Source of the DNA: Desulfobacteraceae bacterium UBA5616
GTDB taxonomy: Bacteria > Desulfobacterota > Desulfobacteria > Desulfobacterales > UBA5616
DNA length: 64,000 nt
Direction of reading: 5' to 3'
Assembly: GCA_002423615.1 (NCBI GenBank)
Contig: DIKO01000052.1
Span: forward strand, 7,583 to 71,582
The stretch's first letter is position 1, and each line of letters opens with the position of its first letter. The translations under genes and the position numbers were made by a program. The notes below the pieces were generated by a model, which did no database searches, was not told the origin of the DNA, and saw only the letters and a program-made list of their open reading frames with translations. Shown here piece after piece: positions 1 to 9,611 of the stretch.

Positions 1-391
1 CGCCTATAATTCCGCGTCCCTGTTCGGTCTGGGCGATAATGACCTCCACGGGGTTGGCCGTGGCGCAGAAAATGCGGCAGACTTCAGGAACATTTTTAAT
101 GGCGTTCAAGACATTGATGGGATATGCGTCTTTCATGAAAATGATAAAACTGTGTCCGGCGGAGAGCGCCATGGCATTGGATTTGGCAAGTTCCACCAGG
201 TCGGGGTCGGTTCCATCCCAGCGAACCAGGCATTTATCGGAAGCTTCGCAAAAGGCCACACCGAATTTCGCCATGGGAATCTGAGTGACCATGGTCTCGT
301 AAATGTCCTCAACGGTCTTGATGAAATGGGAGTGGCCCAAAATCATATTGAGTTCTTGCGGGTTTTCAATAGTTACCGTTTTGAGTTCCAT
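1..391 (-). CDS. Adenosine-specific kinase family protein (DUF355), partial
   Basis: The reverse strand from 391 reads an open frame beginning MELKTVTIENP and running off the window edge, so about 130 N-terminal residues are present. Segments such as ILGHSHFIKTVEDIYE, FGVAFCEAS, LVRWDGTDPDLVELA and FCATANPVEVIIAQTEQGRG match the small adenosine-specific kinase family (DUF355/Adenosine_kin) found in archaea and some anaerobic bacteria. Members of that family bind AMP or adenosine; the physiological reaction is poorly defined. The start is supported by a strong GGAGGAAAAC ribosome-binding site just upstream (392-402). It is the only gene cut by the left edge. Family call is firm; function is from family knowledge only. 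Confidence 0.85.
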   Translation of the reverse strand, partial: MELKTVTIENPQELNMILGHSHFIKTVEDIYETMVTQIPMAKFGVAFCEASDKCLVRWDGTDPDLVELAKSNAMALSAGHSFIIFMKDAYPINVLNAIKNVPEVCRIFCATANPVEVIIAQTEQGRGIIG

Positions 392-472
392 GTTTTCCTC
401 CTTTTGAAAATGTGGACCGCCCTAACGTTTGAAATAATGCGTTTATGAATTTAACCGGCAATTTCCATAACG

Positions 473-3400
473 TCAATTTTCTTTTTCTTTGTCAAGCAGA
501 GGTTGAATAAGGGTCACAGGCAGTTTCAGGGTGTTCTTCACCATGCCCAGGATACCGCCCCCCACGGCCGAGGGCGGGAGGGGGATAACATCGGGATTCG
601 AAAAATCCCCGCTGATTCTGAAGGCAATGCTGACCAGGCCCCCTTTAAGGATGTGCTTGAGAACGGGTATCTTCTTGATAATAAAATCAACGGTTTTAAG
701 AGGCGCCACCAGAAGGATGATGTCCAGCTTTTTTTGAGGGCGGTGGATTTCTCCCTGAAAAAAGAGATCCATGGCATCACCGTCGATATAGCCTTTGGAT
801 ATGACAATCTTATCCCCGGCAATGTCGGCCTTGATGTCCATGGTGGTGTATTTAAATCCCTCCTGGACAAGGTCCGGAAGGGTGCCCCTGAAAATTTCCG
901 TGATATTCAGTATGGAAAATATCTTGGACAGGAGCCCGAAACGGAAAATTCGTCCTTCCTCGGCCAAAAGGGTCAGATCCCCGGAAACCGAATTGGAAAA
1001 ATCTTCATAGGGCCCGTTCCCACGGATATTGGCGTCAATGTTTAGGCTGCCTTCGATTAATCGTTGCTTTCCCCCGAAGCAGGCAAAGGCTGCCTCCAGG
1101 CTCTGTTTTTTCCCCTCGGGTTGAAAATCCATGGCCAGGTCGCCGGGGGTAACCGCCAAGGTTCCCGGAACGTCAAACCCGCATAGCTTCGCTTCCCTGA
1201 CGGAGATGTCGATCTTTTCGGGGGACAGGGAAAGGTCCGCGGATACGGGGGACCATGTCTGTCCCCCAAAACGCAACTCGTGGACGTTGACCCCTAATTT
1301 ACCTTTGACATCGCTCTCCCAAAACCGCTTTTTGGGTTTGGCTGCCCCCTGGTCTCTTATTTTTTTGATCTGGTCCAGAAAACCCGTCAAGTCAAAAGAC
1401 GAAGAATCGAGTTCCAGATCAAAAGCCGCGTTAGGATTTTTTAGGGAAAAACTTCCATTTACCGTAAAGGCGTCGTTATTGTTCAAAGCAACGACACCTG
1501 AAATTATATGAAGATCTTTTCCCCATTTGACTTCGGCCGATTCAACCCTAATCGGCAAATGAAGCTCTTGACTTAAGGGAACATCGCCGATTTTTGCCCA
1601 TCCTTCCAATAAGGCATCTTCAAGACGGTCAGGGTTAAAAACGGCATGAAACGAGCCTTCCAGGGAACCCATGGGAAAAGGTGATTCACTGACGACCTTG
1701 TCCAGGGTCATGCGCGACAATTTGCCCTGGAAAGAAACATCCATTATCAGCCCCTTCCTCGAGACCGCCAATACGGCATCGGAGATATCGTCCTTGATAT
1801 GAAGAGAATTGATATTGAACCCTTCTGGATGATGCCGGAATTCGATGGTAATCTTCGGACCGTTCCGAAGGGCCATGACACCTAAAAAAGACAGCCCGTT
1901 TTCAGGGGACCAGTGCACTTCACCATTGCCGATAGATAAAGCTGTATTTTTGGCAAGACTGGACCTATAAACATTCATACCGGTTAAAACGAGTTTTTCG
2001 GCTTCGAGGGACGTATCGAATTCCCATTGGCCCGGTTTAAGCAGCGGCCCTTTGATCTCAAAATCGGCCAGATCGAAAAATCCCTGAATTTTCTCCATGG
2101 CCTGTGCTTTAGGATCAATACTCTTAAAGGTCATGATCCAGGGATGGATTTCATCGGAGAAAATTCTAATTTTCTCCCCTTTGCAAATCAGCCAAGGCGC
2201 TTTTTGCCAGTCCAATTGAGCCGTCACACCCTCTATGGTCGTTTTTCCCACGGCTCCGTTTACACCCTTGATCTCCATCCGGCTGTCCACATAGGAAAAT
2301 TCAGCGCCGTCAAGTTGTATCGCCCAAGGAACCCTCTCGTAATCTCCTGAAAGTGAAAAGGCGTCGGCCTTCACCCGCGGTCTGATGGCTCCTTTATGCC
2401 GCTCCAGAACCAGTGTCCCTTTTCCCTTTCCCCTGACATTTTTCACAAGGTCCAGCTCTTGGTTAATGTTTTCATTTTTGATCAGTTTTTTCAGAACCGG
2501 GGGTAGCTGAGACAGATCGGCATCCACCAGGGTTTCCAGATAAAAAGGGGAATCGGGATCCTTGGTCATGCCGATAGCAAACGTCCCTTCCGTCCCGGAG
2601 GAGCCGCCGAACCGTGCCTTTAGGTTTTTCCCGTCAAGAACGCCCTTGGAAAGGGTTACATCACCGAAAACTTCGGTTAAATCGAGGTCGGATTTAGGAG
2701 TGAGAATATTCCCCCGGACCATCTTTCCCTGAATCAGGATGTTTTTCACTTTTTTAAGACCCTGATGGGAATCAGCCCGGTCCAGGAAGGAAAACCGGGG
2801 GATCTCCCCGTCCCTGATGATGTCACAGATTTTTTGCGTGGTGATGAATCTTCCCGCAACCACAAGCGCCGCTTCCCGGGCCTTGGCCACATTGCTCACG
2901 TTGCCTTCTATTTCCAGGGAAACCGATGGTGTTTTCCGGTTCAGGTAATAGCGTCCCGACACATCGGCAAAAGGCAGGACCAGCCGGTCGAAAGCGACCT
3001 CGGCATGGCTTCGGGCAAACTGAAAGGATCCTTTGAAGTTTTCGCAGGTAAAGGGAACCGGAGCGCTTTTTTCCTTATGGAGCAGGCAATCGGAAAGTAT
3101 ACCCTGGAATTTTCCCATGAATTCTTCCGGCCCCCTGATACTGTAGGTCAAATCAAAATCACCTTCCACATGGGAGACCCCGAAGGATGAAAACGGCATA
3201 TACCCCCGGGGAAAATCTTCGACATGAAGTCCCTGAACCGAAACCCGACCATCGCTTGTGAAAGTTTTTGAATCAAACCACCCCTTGAGACGAAGTTCCT
3301 GCCATAACCCGGAGCGGCAGCGGAATTCAAACCTCGATTTACGGGGGGGAAGTTTCAGCCGGGCGTAAATGCCCGTAAAATAGCGCGTCTGCTCTTCACC

Positions 3401-3895
3401 ATCAAATAAATCGATTTTACCATTGACGATTTCCATTGTAAGCCCGGGCAGGATTTTTTCCAGAGCCTTTATCCCCTGGTCCAGATAGGTTTTAAGAAGG
3501 GACAGGGTTGGCCTTTTTTCCGGGAAAGGGATCCGGTCCATGAGAACGGTTGAAGACGGGTTTTCCAGCTTGATCCGGAAGGGCTTTATATCGCCCCGGA
3601 AAAGGGGCCCTATTTTGGGGTAGACGCTTAATCTGTCAATACGGATATGACCCTGATCCGAAATATTAAAGTTCACCCGGCCGAGTTCAAGGCAAGGAAG
3701 GGGAAAGAGTCTGATCTTGACCGCCTCAAAGGAGACCTCGGCATTGACTTTTCGGGAAAGATTCTTGAAGGCTTTGTTCGTCGCCTGATACAGGTCGATC
3801 CTGGAAAGGGATATCAGGCCAATGACCGACGCCAAAAAAATGAAGCCGAAAAGGCATATTCCGATTAACATCATTCGTTTTTTTCTGGTTATCAT
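473..3895 (-). CDS. AsmA-family protein, large periplasmic/outer-membrane-biogenesis type
   Basis: The 1140-residue product starts with a basic stretch and one hydrophobic segment (about residues 8-30, MMLIGICLFGFIFLASVIG), giving an inner-membrane anchor with the rest in the periplasm. The body is a long beta-rich series, and the C-terminus has the AsmA/TamB-like segments VAPLKTVDFIIKKIPV and LVSIAFRISGDFSNPDV. Proteins of this superfamily (AsmA, YhdP, TamB) are long inner-membrane-anchored beta-groove proteins implicated in lipid transport or outer-membrane biogenesis. It is a single gene running toward the adenosine-specific kinase, about 80 bases from it. A GC-rich palindrome lies in its leader. 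Exact subfamily is not resolved from sequence alone. Confidence 0.8.
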   Translation of the reverse strand: MITRKKRMMLIGICLFGFIFLASVIGLISLSRIDLYQATNKAFKNLSRKVNAEVSFEAVKIRLFPLPCLELGRVNFNISDQGHIRIDRLSVYPKIGPLFRGDIKPFRIKLENPSSTVLMDRIPFPEKRPTLSLLKTYLDQGIKALEKILPGLTMEIVNGKIDLFDGEEQTRYFTGIYARLKLPPRKSRFEFRCRSGLWQELRLKGWFDSKTFTSDGRVSVQGLHVEDFPRGYMPFSSFGVSHVEGDFDLTYSIRGPEEFMGKFQGILSDCLLHKEKSAPVPFTCENFKGSFQFARSHAEVAFDRLVLPFADVSGRYYLNRKTPSVSLEIEGNVSNVAKAREAALVVAGRFITTQKICDIIRDGEIPRFSFLDRADSHQGLKKVKNILIQGKMVRGNILTPKSDLDLTEVFGDVTLSKGVLDGKNLKARFGGSSGTEGTFAIGMTKDPDSPFYLETLVDADLSQLPPVLKKLIKNENINQELDLVKNVRGKGKGTLVLERHKGAIRPRVKADAFSLSGDYERVPWAIQLDGAEFSYVDSRMEIKGVNGAVGKTTIEGVTAQLDWQKAPWLICKGEKIRIFSDEIHPWIMTFKSIDPKAQAMEKIQGFFDLADFEIKGPLLKPGQWEFDTSLEAEKLVLTGMNVYRSSLAKNTALSIGNGEVHWSPENGLSFLGVMALRNGPKITIEFRHHPEGFNINSLHIKDDISDAVLAVSRKGLIMDVSFQGKLSRMTLDKVVSESPFPMGSLEGSFHAVFNPDRLEDALLEGWAKIGDVPLSQELHLPIRVESAEVKWGKDLHIISGVVALNNNDAFTVNGSFSLKNPNAAFDLELDSSSFDLTGFLDQIKKIRDQGAAKPKKRFWESDVKGKLGVNVHELRFGGQTWSPVSADLSLSPEKIDISVREAKLCGFDVPGTLAVTPGDLAMDFQPEGKKQSLEAAFACFGGKQRLIEGSLNIDANIRGNGPYEDFSNSVSGDLTLLAEEGRIFRFGLLSKIFSILNITEIFRGTLPDLVQEGFKYTTMDIKADIAGDKIVISKGYIDGDAMDLFFQGEIHRPQKKLDIILLVAPLKTVDFIIKKIPVLKHILKGGLVSIAFRISGDFSNPDVIPLPPSAVGGGILGMVKNTLKLPVTLIQPLLDKEKEN

Positions 3896-3913
3896 ATGTC
3901 GATTCGGCGCGCG

Positions 3914-3941
3914 CCCGGGAGCCGGGAGAAAGCCTCCCGGG
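3914..3941. other. GC-rich palindrome between divergent genes
   Basis: CCCGGGAG at 3914-3921 and CTCCCGGG at 3934-3941 form a perfect 8-bp stem with a 12-base loop, in the 205-base gap between the AsmA-type gene (leftward) and the FmdB gene (rightward). On the leftward strand it would fold in the leader of the AsmA-type gene. The surrounding region is otherwise AT-rich and holds no further gene I can support. It may be a regulator site or simply a repetitive palindrome. Confidence 0.4.
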
Positions 3942-4100
3942 AAGTTTTAATTTCCACTTGCCATTTAGCCCGTCAAGGTTTAACTGATTGGCATTACTTA
4001 TTCGAAAATTGCCAAAAGTTCAACATGACTTGACATGTGAACCGTTGAGATTAAATTGTGCCGGATTTTCAACGTTCATTCAACTATAGGAGACGCTGTC

Positions 4101-4307
4101 ATGCCCATTCATGAATTTGTTTGTGAAAGCTGCAACCATACATTTGAATACCTGATGCTGTCGGTCCATGAACCGAAGCCCCGATGCCCCGAATGCGAGA
4201 GCACAAAACTCCAAAAGCTCATGTCCGCGGGCTGTGTCAGGCCCCAGGGCATTCCCACCGGTTCAGGGGGATTTAACCTGCCCAAATGCGCTCCATCCAG
4301 GAGGTGA
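4101..4307 (+). CDS. FmdB-family zinc-ribbon protein
   Basis: A 68-residue protein beginning MPIHEFVCESCNHTFEYLM, with two CxxC pairs (CESC and CPEC) spaced as in the FmdB/CxxC_CxxC_SSSS regulatory zinc ribbon. Members are small putative regulators, named after the FmdB protein of formamidase operons; their target is usually unknown. The start at 4101 is chosen because an AGGAGAC ribosome-binding site lies just upstream and the family always begins near MPxYEF/MPIHEF; upstream codons in the same frame are not family-like. The downstream hairpin at 4368-4404 probably ends its transcript. Confidence 0.85.
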   Translation: MPIHEFVCESCNHTFEYLMLSVHEPKPRCPECESTKLQKLMSAGCVRPQGIPTGSGGFNLPKCAPSRR

Positions 4308-4367
4308 GGCGCATAATGCCCCCGCTCCGGTGGAGCGGATCTCAAATTCAAATTCCGTTCCCGGGAA

Positions 4368-4404
4368 AAAAGTCCCGGAACACATTTTAAGTGCCGGGAC
4401 TTTT
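4368..4404. terminator. Probable intrinsic terminator after the FmdB gene
   Basis: AAAAGTCCCGG at 4368-4378 and CCGGGACTTTT at 4394-4404 form a perfect 11-bp stem with a 15-base loop; A-runs and T-runs on its two sides would let it act in both directions. A second imperfect pairing, GTTCC(C)GGGA with TCCCGGAAC (4357-4380), overlaps its left arm, so two alternative folds exist. It ends about 30 bases before the PfkB kinase start. Confidence 0.6.
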
Positions 4405-4433
4405 CTACCCGGCATTGTCAAGGAGTTTTTGCA

Positions 4434-5372
4434 ATGCACATATTTGTCTCCGGCTCTCTGGCCTATGACCGGATCATGGATTTTCAGGGAAAGTTCGAGG
4501 ACCACATTCTTCCGGATAAAATCCACGTTTTGAACGTTTCCTTTGAAGTCAACGGTCTTAAGGAAAATTTCGGCGGCACCGCCGGAAACATCGCGTATAC
4601 ACTTTCGCTCCTGGGAGAAAGGTCCACCCTTGTTTCAGCCGTTGGAAAAGATTTTGACCGATACCAGAAATGGCTGGAGCAAAACCGGATTGACCCATCG
4701 GGGATCAGGGTCATCGAAAATGTTTTTACTTCCGGTGCCTATATTACTACGGACTTGTCGAACAACCAGATTACCGGATTTAACCCGGGGGCCATGAAAT
4801 TTACATCAGACTATGAATTTCAGGATGTTTCCCCCCAAAATGCCCTGGCCATTATTTCTCCGGGAAATGTTGATGACATGTTGATCTACAGCCGGAAATA
4901 CAAGGCCCTGGGCATTGCCTACATCATCGATCCCGGCCAGCAGATTCCCGTATTGACCGGCGGAAACCTGGCCGAGATGATTTCCGGTTCATCCATGTTG
5001 ATATCCAACGACTATGAACTGGATCTGATCCGGAAGAAAACCGGGCTGTCCATGGATGATCTTCTCAAGCGAACAGGCAGCGTCATCACCACTATGGGTG
5101 AAAATGGATCTTTGATCTTGACCCTTGACGGCGAAGAAAAAATTCCCGCCGTGAAAACAGGCCGGGTCCTGGACCCCACCGGAGCCGGTGACGCCTATCG
5201 GGCCGGCGTTCTTAAAGGGATGATTTTGAAAGAGACATTGGGCAGTTCAGCGCGCATGGGGGCTGTGTGTGCCGCTTACGCGGTGGAATGCCACGGGACC
5301 CAGGACCATTTTTTTTCAATGGATGAATTCCATCAACGGTACAGGGAAAATTTCGGATCAACAGGGAGCTGA
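4434..5372 (+). CDS. PfkB-family carbohydrate/nucleoside kinase (adenosine-kinase-like)
   Basis: The 312-residue product has the PfkB fold: an N-terminal GSLAYDRIMDF, the glycine-rich substrate loop FGGTAGNIAYTLSLLG at about residue 42, and the C-terminal signature LDPTGAGDAYRAGVLKG, in which the second aspartate is the catalytic base. PfkB kinases transfer phosphate from ATP to sugars or nucleosides; the opening residues resemble bacterial adenosine or ribokinase-like members. An AAGGAG site precedes the ATG. It is followed six bases later by a 77-residue gene, probably the same transcript. Two adenosine-type kinase families occur within 5 kb, but a functional link is only inference. Confidence 0.85.
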   Translation: MHIFVSGSLAYDRIMDFQGKFEDHILPDKIHVLNVSFEVNGLKENFGGTAGNIAYTLSLLGERSTLVSAVGKDFDRYQKWLEQNRIDPSGIRVIENVFTSGAYITTDLSNNQITGFNPGAMKFTSDYEFQDVSPQNALAIISPGNVDDMLIYSRKYKALGIAYIIDPGQQIPVLTGGNLAEMISGSSMLISNDYELDLIRKKTGLSMDDLLKRTGSVITTMGENGSLILTLDGEEKIPAVKTGRVLDPTGAGDAYRAGVLKGMILKETLGSSARMGAVCAAYAVECHGTQDHFFSMDEFHQRYRENFGSTGS

Positions 5373-5377
5373 AAAGA

Positions 5378-5611
5378 ATGAGTGAAATCCGCATGACAGG
5401 GGAAATCCGCACCGATTACGACTGTGAGGCCACCGGACTTCCCGCCGAAAGATGGGGGGAGGCGGTATTCAAAATAGGAGACGAGGAACTGGTTTTCGAG
5501 GTGAGCGTTGAAAAAAGTGTGATTGTGGCCATCATGGCCGGGGAGGACGCCGTATGGAAAGGTACTCTTGAGGGATTGAAGCTCATGCTCAAAAACGCTC
5601 TGAAAAAATGA
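5378..5611 (+). CDS. Small hypothetical protein, 77 aa
   Basis: Starts five bases after the PfkB kinase stop, so it is almost certainly co-transcribed. The product is acidic and mixed alpha/beta by eye (MSEIRMTGEIRTDYDCEATG, then EAVFKIGDEELVFEVSVEKS), ending in an amphipathic helix EGLKLMLKNALKK. I recognise no family, metal site or membrane segment. It converges on the alpha/beta hydrolase gene with a 28-base gap. Confidence 0.65.
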   Translation: MSEIRMTGEIRTDYDCEATGLPAERWGEAVFKIGDEELVFEVSVEKSVIVAIMAGEDAVWKGTLEGLKLMLKNALKK

Positions 5612-5639
5612 TGCGGGAACAGTTCTCTTTGAGAGGCCC

Positions 5640-6248
5640 CTATTTCCCGATGTGGGCATGAATGATTTTTTCAAGCTCATAATGATATCCCCCGTAAAAA
5701 TGGTCCGCCCCTTCAATGATTTCCAGGCAGGCGGTGGATTCGCATTCGTCCAGAACCTTACGGAGGGTTGCGGGAGGCGCATATTCATCCATGCTTCCGG
5801 TGGTCACCAGCTTAAGTGCCTTCATGGCGGGTACGCCTGAAAAATCCATCAGCCCCATGGGGGGAGAAATATAGAATAAATCCTTGATGCCGATCTCTTC
5901 AGTGTTGATACGCGAGATGATCCATGTCCCGAAGGAATATCCGGCCAGATCGATTTTTGTTAAACCCAGTTCCCTCAGATGCGCAACAGCGGCCAGAAGG
6001 TCTTCCTGTTCACCCCGGCCGTTGTCAAACCGTCCCTGGCTTTTGCCGACTCCCCTGAAATTGAATTTCAGTGTGGTGTACCCCTTTTTTAAAAATGCAT
6101 TTTCCGCCGATTCAAGAACAAAATCGAACATATTTCCGCCATAGAGGGGGTGGGGATGTGCCAGCACCACGCCATTCTCCGAATCGTTTAATTGTAAAAT
6201 GCCTTCAAGTTCGATTTGCCCGGCTTTAAAGTGAATTTTTTCCATCAT
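5640..6248 (-). CDS. Alpha/beta hydrolase (COG2945-like)
   Basis: About 202 residues from the ATG at 6248, which overlaps the ribonuclease D stop by four bases (ATGA) and has an AGGAAAC site upstream; a longer frame exists but would run back inside the upstream gene. The HPHPLYGGNM motif near the N-terminus, FNFRGVGKSQG and the nucleophile elbow GYSFG match small alpha/beta hydrolases of the COG2945 type, with a late HFYGG histidine motif completing the triad. Substrate is unknown. The overlap implies translational coupling to ribonuclease D. Confidence 0.85.
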   Translation of the reverse strand: MMEKIHFKAGQIELEGILQLNDSENGVVLAHPHPLYGGNMFDFVLESAENAFLKKGYTTLKFNFRGVGKSQGRFDNGRGEQEDLLAAVAHLRELGLTKIDLAGYSFGTWIISRINTEEIGIKDLFYISPPMGLMDFSGVPAMKALKLVTTGSMDEYAPPATLRKVLDECESTACLEIIEGADHFYGGYHYELEKIIHAHIGK

Positions 6249-7393
6249 GTCGTTTCCTGCCGCATCTGTTTCAGGAGTAAGAGGATTTCTTCTCCGAATT
6301 CTTGGATTTGCCAGTTTTTCATTTCCTTGATCCGGGTCAGATCTTCTTCTATCCATGGATCAGCCACGGCAATGGCGGAAATGAGAAGTTTGTTCAGGAC
6401 AAGCGCGGGCTCAATGCCCAGTTCATCGGCTTTTTGATCTTTCCACGTTTTTAGAACCCGGATTCTTTCCTGTTCCTTTATTCTCAATTTCGGAGAGCGA
6501 AGCTTCGGATACCGGGGCAGCTCTTCCTTGGGAATCTGCTCAGCCGCCTTGATGGCATCGATGACCTGCTCTCCATACATTTCGTACTGTTTAAAGCTCA
6601 ACGCTTTTATTTTCAACAGCCGTTTCAGGCTTGACGGCCTGGCCTGAACCATTTTGACGATATCGCTGTTCTGAAATATTTTAAACAGGGGCCTGTCTTT
6701 TTTTTCAGCGATGGTTTTCCTAAGCGTAAGGATGGCTTCCAGCACGGCAAGGTCTCTGGGCGGTAGAGATCCCGCGCCCTTGAAATTTAAATACAGGGGT
6801 TCATGGTGGTTGTTTGTCGGCCTCACCCGGCTTTGGAGCAGGCATTCTTCCCGGACCCATGAAAGCCTGCGGCGGAGTTTCAGCTCTTTTTCAAAGATCC
6901 GGGCAAGGGGCAGTAAATACCGGGTGTCTCCCGCCGCATAATCGATCATCTCCTCGGACAGGGGCCGCCTGGACCAATCTTTTTTCTGGAATTTTTTGTC
7001 CAGGGAAACATTGAACAATTTATTGAGCAGGGCATCGAGCCCCGTCTCCTGATAGCCTAGAAACCTGCAGGCCAGATGGGTGTCAAAAAGGTTGTTGACT
7101 TCAAATTCGTAATCCCGAAATAAAGACCGTATGTCATAGTCCGCTCCATGAAAAACTTTCCTGATCTCCGGATTGGCGAAAATGAGTTGAAGAGGAGACA
7201 AATCCTCTATTTTCAAAGGGTCTATGATAACCGTGGATGATTTTGCGGAAATCTGCATCAGGCAGATTTTCTCTTTAAAATGATACATGGAGTCGGATTC
7301 AAGATCCACGGCAATGACTTTTTCATTTGCCAGTTTCTCCGCTGCGTTTTCCAGTGCCGACGGCGTTTCAATGAGCTGGTATGCGTTATTCAT
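6245..7393 (-). CDS. rnd: Ribonuclease D
   Basis: The 382-residue protein carries the DEDDy 3'-5' exonuclease motifs: VIAVDLESDSM (Exo I), VFHGADYDIRSL (Exo II) and YAAGDTRYLLPL (Exo III with its tyrosine). An HRDC-like helical region follows (about residues 210-290; LAVLEAILTLRKTIAEKKDRPLF). Length and order fit RNase D, a cytoplasmic 3' exonuclease that trims tRNA precursors. It is the first gene of a two-gene leftward unit with the alpha/beta hydrolase. The 240 bases between it and thrS hold promoters for both directions but no gene I can support. Confidence 0.93.
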   Translation of the reverse strand: MNNAYQLIETPSALENAAEKLANEKVIAVDLESDSMYHFKEKICLMQISAKSSTVIIDPLKIEDLSPLQLIFANPEIRKVFHGADYDIRSLFRDYEFEVNNLFDTHLACRFLGYQETGLDALLNKLFNVSLDKKFQKKDWSRRPLSEEMIDYAAGDTRYLLPLARIFEKELKLRRRLSWVREECLLQSRVRPTNNHHEPLYLNFKGAGSLPPRDLAVLEAILTLRKTIAEKKDRPLFKIFQNSDIVKMVQARPSSLKRLLKIKALSFKQYEMYGEQVIDAIKAAEQIPKEELPRYPKLRSPKLRIKEQERIRVLKTWKDQKADELGIEPALVLNKLLISAIAVADPWIEEDLTRIKEMKNWQIQEFGEEILLLLKQMRQETT

Positions 7394-7633
7394 GTTGATT
7401 CGGAATTTACCCCGGTGTTTTTATTCTTCTGGTTCATGGCTGCATGGGAAATCCTTAGGGATGATTTTCCCAAAAAGCAACCGGATTTACCTGATCATGC
7501 GGGAGAGAAGAGCAGGCGCCCCCGGATTGGAGATTTTGCTTGACCCCAACCGGCAATTCAACTACTTAAAAGTCTTTATTCATATGATTCAACAGCGAAA
7601 ATAAGGTAAATTTCAAATGAAGACAGGTCCACC

Positions 7634-9559
7634 ATGGTAGAGATCACTTTGTCCGATAACAGTGTCAAGCGCTTTGCGGAGCATCCCACGGGTTTGGATG
7701 TCGCCGGCAGTATTTCGGAAGGACTGGCCAGAGACTGTGTTGCGATGGAAATGAATTCAGAGCTTGTGGACCTGAACACCCGGATCACACAAGATGCCCG
7801 GATTCGCCTGATCACGGTAAAAGATCCCGAAGCGCTGGAAATTCTTCGCCACAGTGCCGCCCATGTCATGGCCCATGCCATACAGAATCTTTACCCGAAT
7901 GTCAAGCTAACCATCGGCCCGGTGGTGGAAGAAGGGTTTTATTACGATATCGATATGGAGCCCATATCAAAGGATGATTTTGAAAAAATTGAAGACGAAA
8001 TGAAAAAAATCATCAACTCCAGGCTCCCCCTTCACCGGCAACTCGTACCCAAGGATCAGGCGTTAAAACATTATGAGAAAGAGCCCTACAAGCTGGAAAT
8101 GATATCGGATCTGGAAGACGGGACCATTTCATTTTACACCCAGGGTGATTTTACCGATTTGTGCCGGGGCCCCCATATCCCTCATACCGGATTTATCAAA
8201 GCCTTTAAACTGATGAAGGTTTCCGGCGCTTACTGGCGGGCGGACCCGAAAAATCCCCAGCTCCAGAGAATCTACGGAACGGCGTTTTTTGATAAAAAAG
8301 ACCTTAAGAATTACCTGACCTTTCTCGAGGAAGCCCAGAAAAGAAACCACCGGAAAATCGGAACGGCCCTGGACCTGTTCAGTTTTCACGATGAAGCGCC
8401 GGGAATGGCCTTTTTTCATGCCAAAGGCATGGAAATCTGGAATGCCCTTCTGGATTACTGGCGCAAGGAGCACAGGGCTGCCGGATATGTTGAAACCAAG
8501 ACCCCCATTCTCCTCCACCGGAAACTCTGGGAAACCAGCGGACACTGGGAAAATTACCGGGAGAATATGTATACCGCCGTTATCGATGAAGAAGACTATG
8601 CCATCAAGCCCATGAACTGCCCCGGAGGCATGCTGCTCTTCGGTTCAAAGCACCATTCCTATAAGGACCTGCCCATGCGGGTGGCGGAAATCGGCCTGGT
8701 TCACCGCCATGAATTAAGCGGCGTGCTTTCCGGTTTGTTCCGGGTCCGGGCTTTTCACCAGGATGACGCCCATATTTTTATGATGCCGGAACAGATCCAG
8801 GATGAAATCCTGGGAGTCCTTCGCCTGGTGGAACGCATATACAGCACCCTGGGATTGGACTTTCACCTGGAATTATCCACCCGGCCGGAAAAATCCATCG
8901 GCACGGATGCGCAGTGGGAAACCGCCACCCGGGGATTAAAGTCCGCAATGGACATCTACGGCGCGGATTATAAAATCAACGAAGGTGACGGCGCGTTTTA
9001 CGGTCCTAAAATCGACATCCATATCAAGGACGCTCTGGGCCGGACCTGGCAGTGCGGCACCATTCAACTGGACATGAACATGCCTGAGCGGTTCGATCTT
9101 TCTTATGTCGGCAGGGACAATGAAAAACACCGCCCCGTGATGATACACCGGGTGATTTTCGGTTCCATCGAAAGGTTTTTCGGCATCCTGGTGGAGCATT
9201 TCGCGGGAAAATTCCCCCTGTGGCTGGCGCCTGTACAGATGATCGTTCTGCCGATCAACGACGAACTGATCCCCTATGCCGAAGACGTGAAACAGCAATT
9301 GATTCGGGCCGGTTTGCGGGTTGAACTGGATGGCCGCACCGAGAGCCTGAACAAAAAAATCCGGGAAGCCCAGCTCCAGCAGATTCCGTTGACCCTCACC
9401 ATCGGGGCCAAGGAAAGGGAGTCCGGCACCCTTTCCGTTCGGACGCTTGACGGAAAAGTCCGCTACGGCATCAGCCATGAACGCTTTTTAACCCGCGTCA
9501 GAGAACATGTGGATGCCCGGAATCTCGATTTTGATCTTTTCGGGGAAGCGCCCTCTTAA
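7634..9559 (+). CDS. thrS: Threonyl-tRNA synthetase
   Basis: The 641-residue product has full family architecture: an N-terminal TGS domain (about 1-62, VEITLSDNSVKRF), the editing domain with HxxxH in RHSAAHVMAHAIQ, the class II catalytic core with MNCPGGM (zinc cysteine), RVAEIGLVHRHELSG and FRVRAFHQDDAHIF, and a C-terminal anticodon-binding domain (WLAPVQMIVLPI). It charges tRNA-Thr with threonine. In many relatives thrS leads into infC-rpmI-rplT, which are absent here; the next gene is a VanZ-like protein. The start codon sits in CACCATGG without a strong Shine-Dalgarno, but it fits the family N-terminus. Confidence 0.97.
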   Translation: MVEITLSDNSVKRFAEHPTGLDVAGSISEGLARDCVAMEMNSELVDLNTRITQDARIRLITVKDPEALEILRHSAAHVMAHAIQNLYPNVKLTIGPVVEEGFYYDIDMEPISKDDFEKIEDEMKKIINSRLPLHRQLVPKDQALKHYEKEPYKLEMISDLEDGTISFYTQGDFTDLCRGPHIPHTGFIKAFKLMKVSGAYWRADPKNPQLQRIYGTAFFDKKDLKNYLTFLEEAQKRNHRKIGTALDLFSFHDEAPGMAFFHAKGMEIWNALLDYWRKEHRAAGYVETKTPILLHRKLWETSGHWENYRENMYTAVIDEEDYAIKPMNCPGGMLLFGSKHHSYKDLPMRVAEIGLVHRHELSGVLSGLFRVRAFHQDDAHIFMMPEQIQDEILGVLRLVERIYSTLGLDFHLELSTRPEKSIGTDAQWETATRGLKSAMDIYGADYKINEGDGAFYGPKIDIHIKDALGRTWQCGTIQLDMNMPERFDLSYVGRDNEKHRPVMIHRVIFGSIERFFGILVEHFAGKFPLWLAPVQMIVLPINDELIPYAEDVKQQLIRAGLRVELDGRTESLNKKIREAQLQQIPLTLTIGAKERESGTLSVRTLDGKVRYGISHERFLTRVREHVDARNLDFDLFGEAPS

Positions 9560-9611
9560 CGAAAATTACGTCCTGCGAGGTCGACTTCGGGATACGAAGG
9601 CCGGCCACGGG

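Noticed and set aside
7436..7543. A 35-codon plus-strand frame upstream of thrS.
   Set aside because: No RBS and no family features; the 240-base gap more likely holds promoters.
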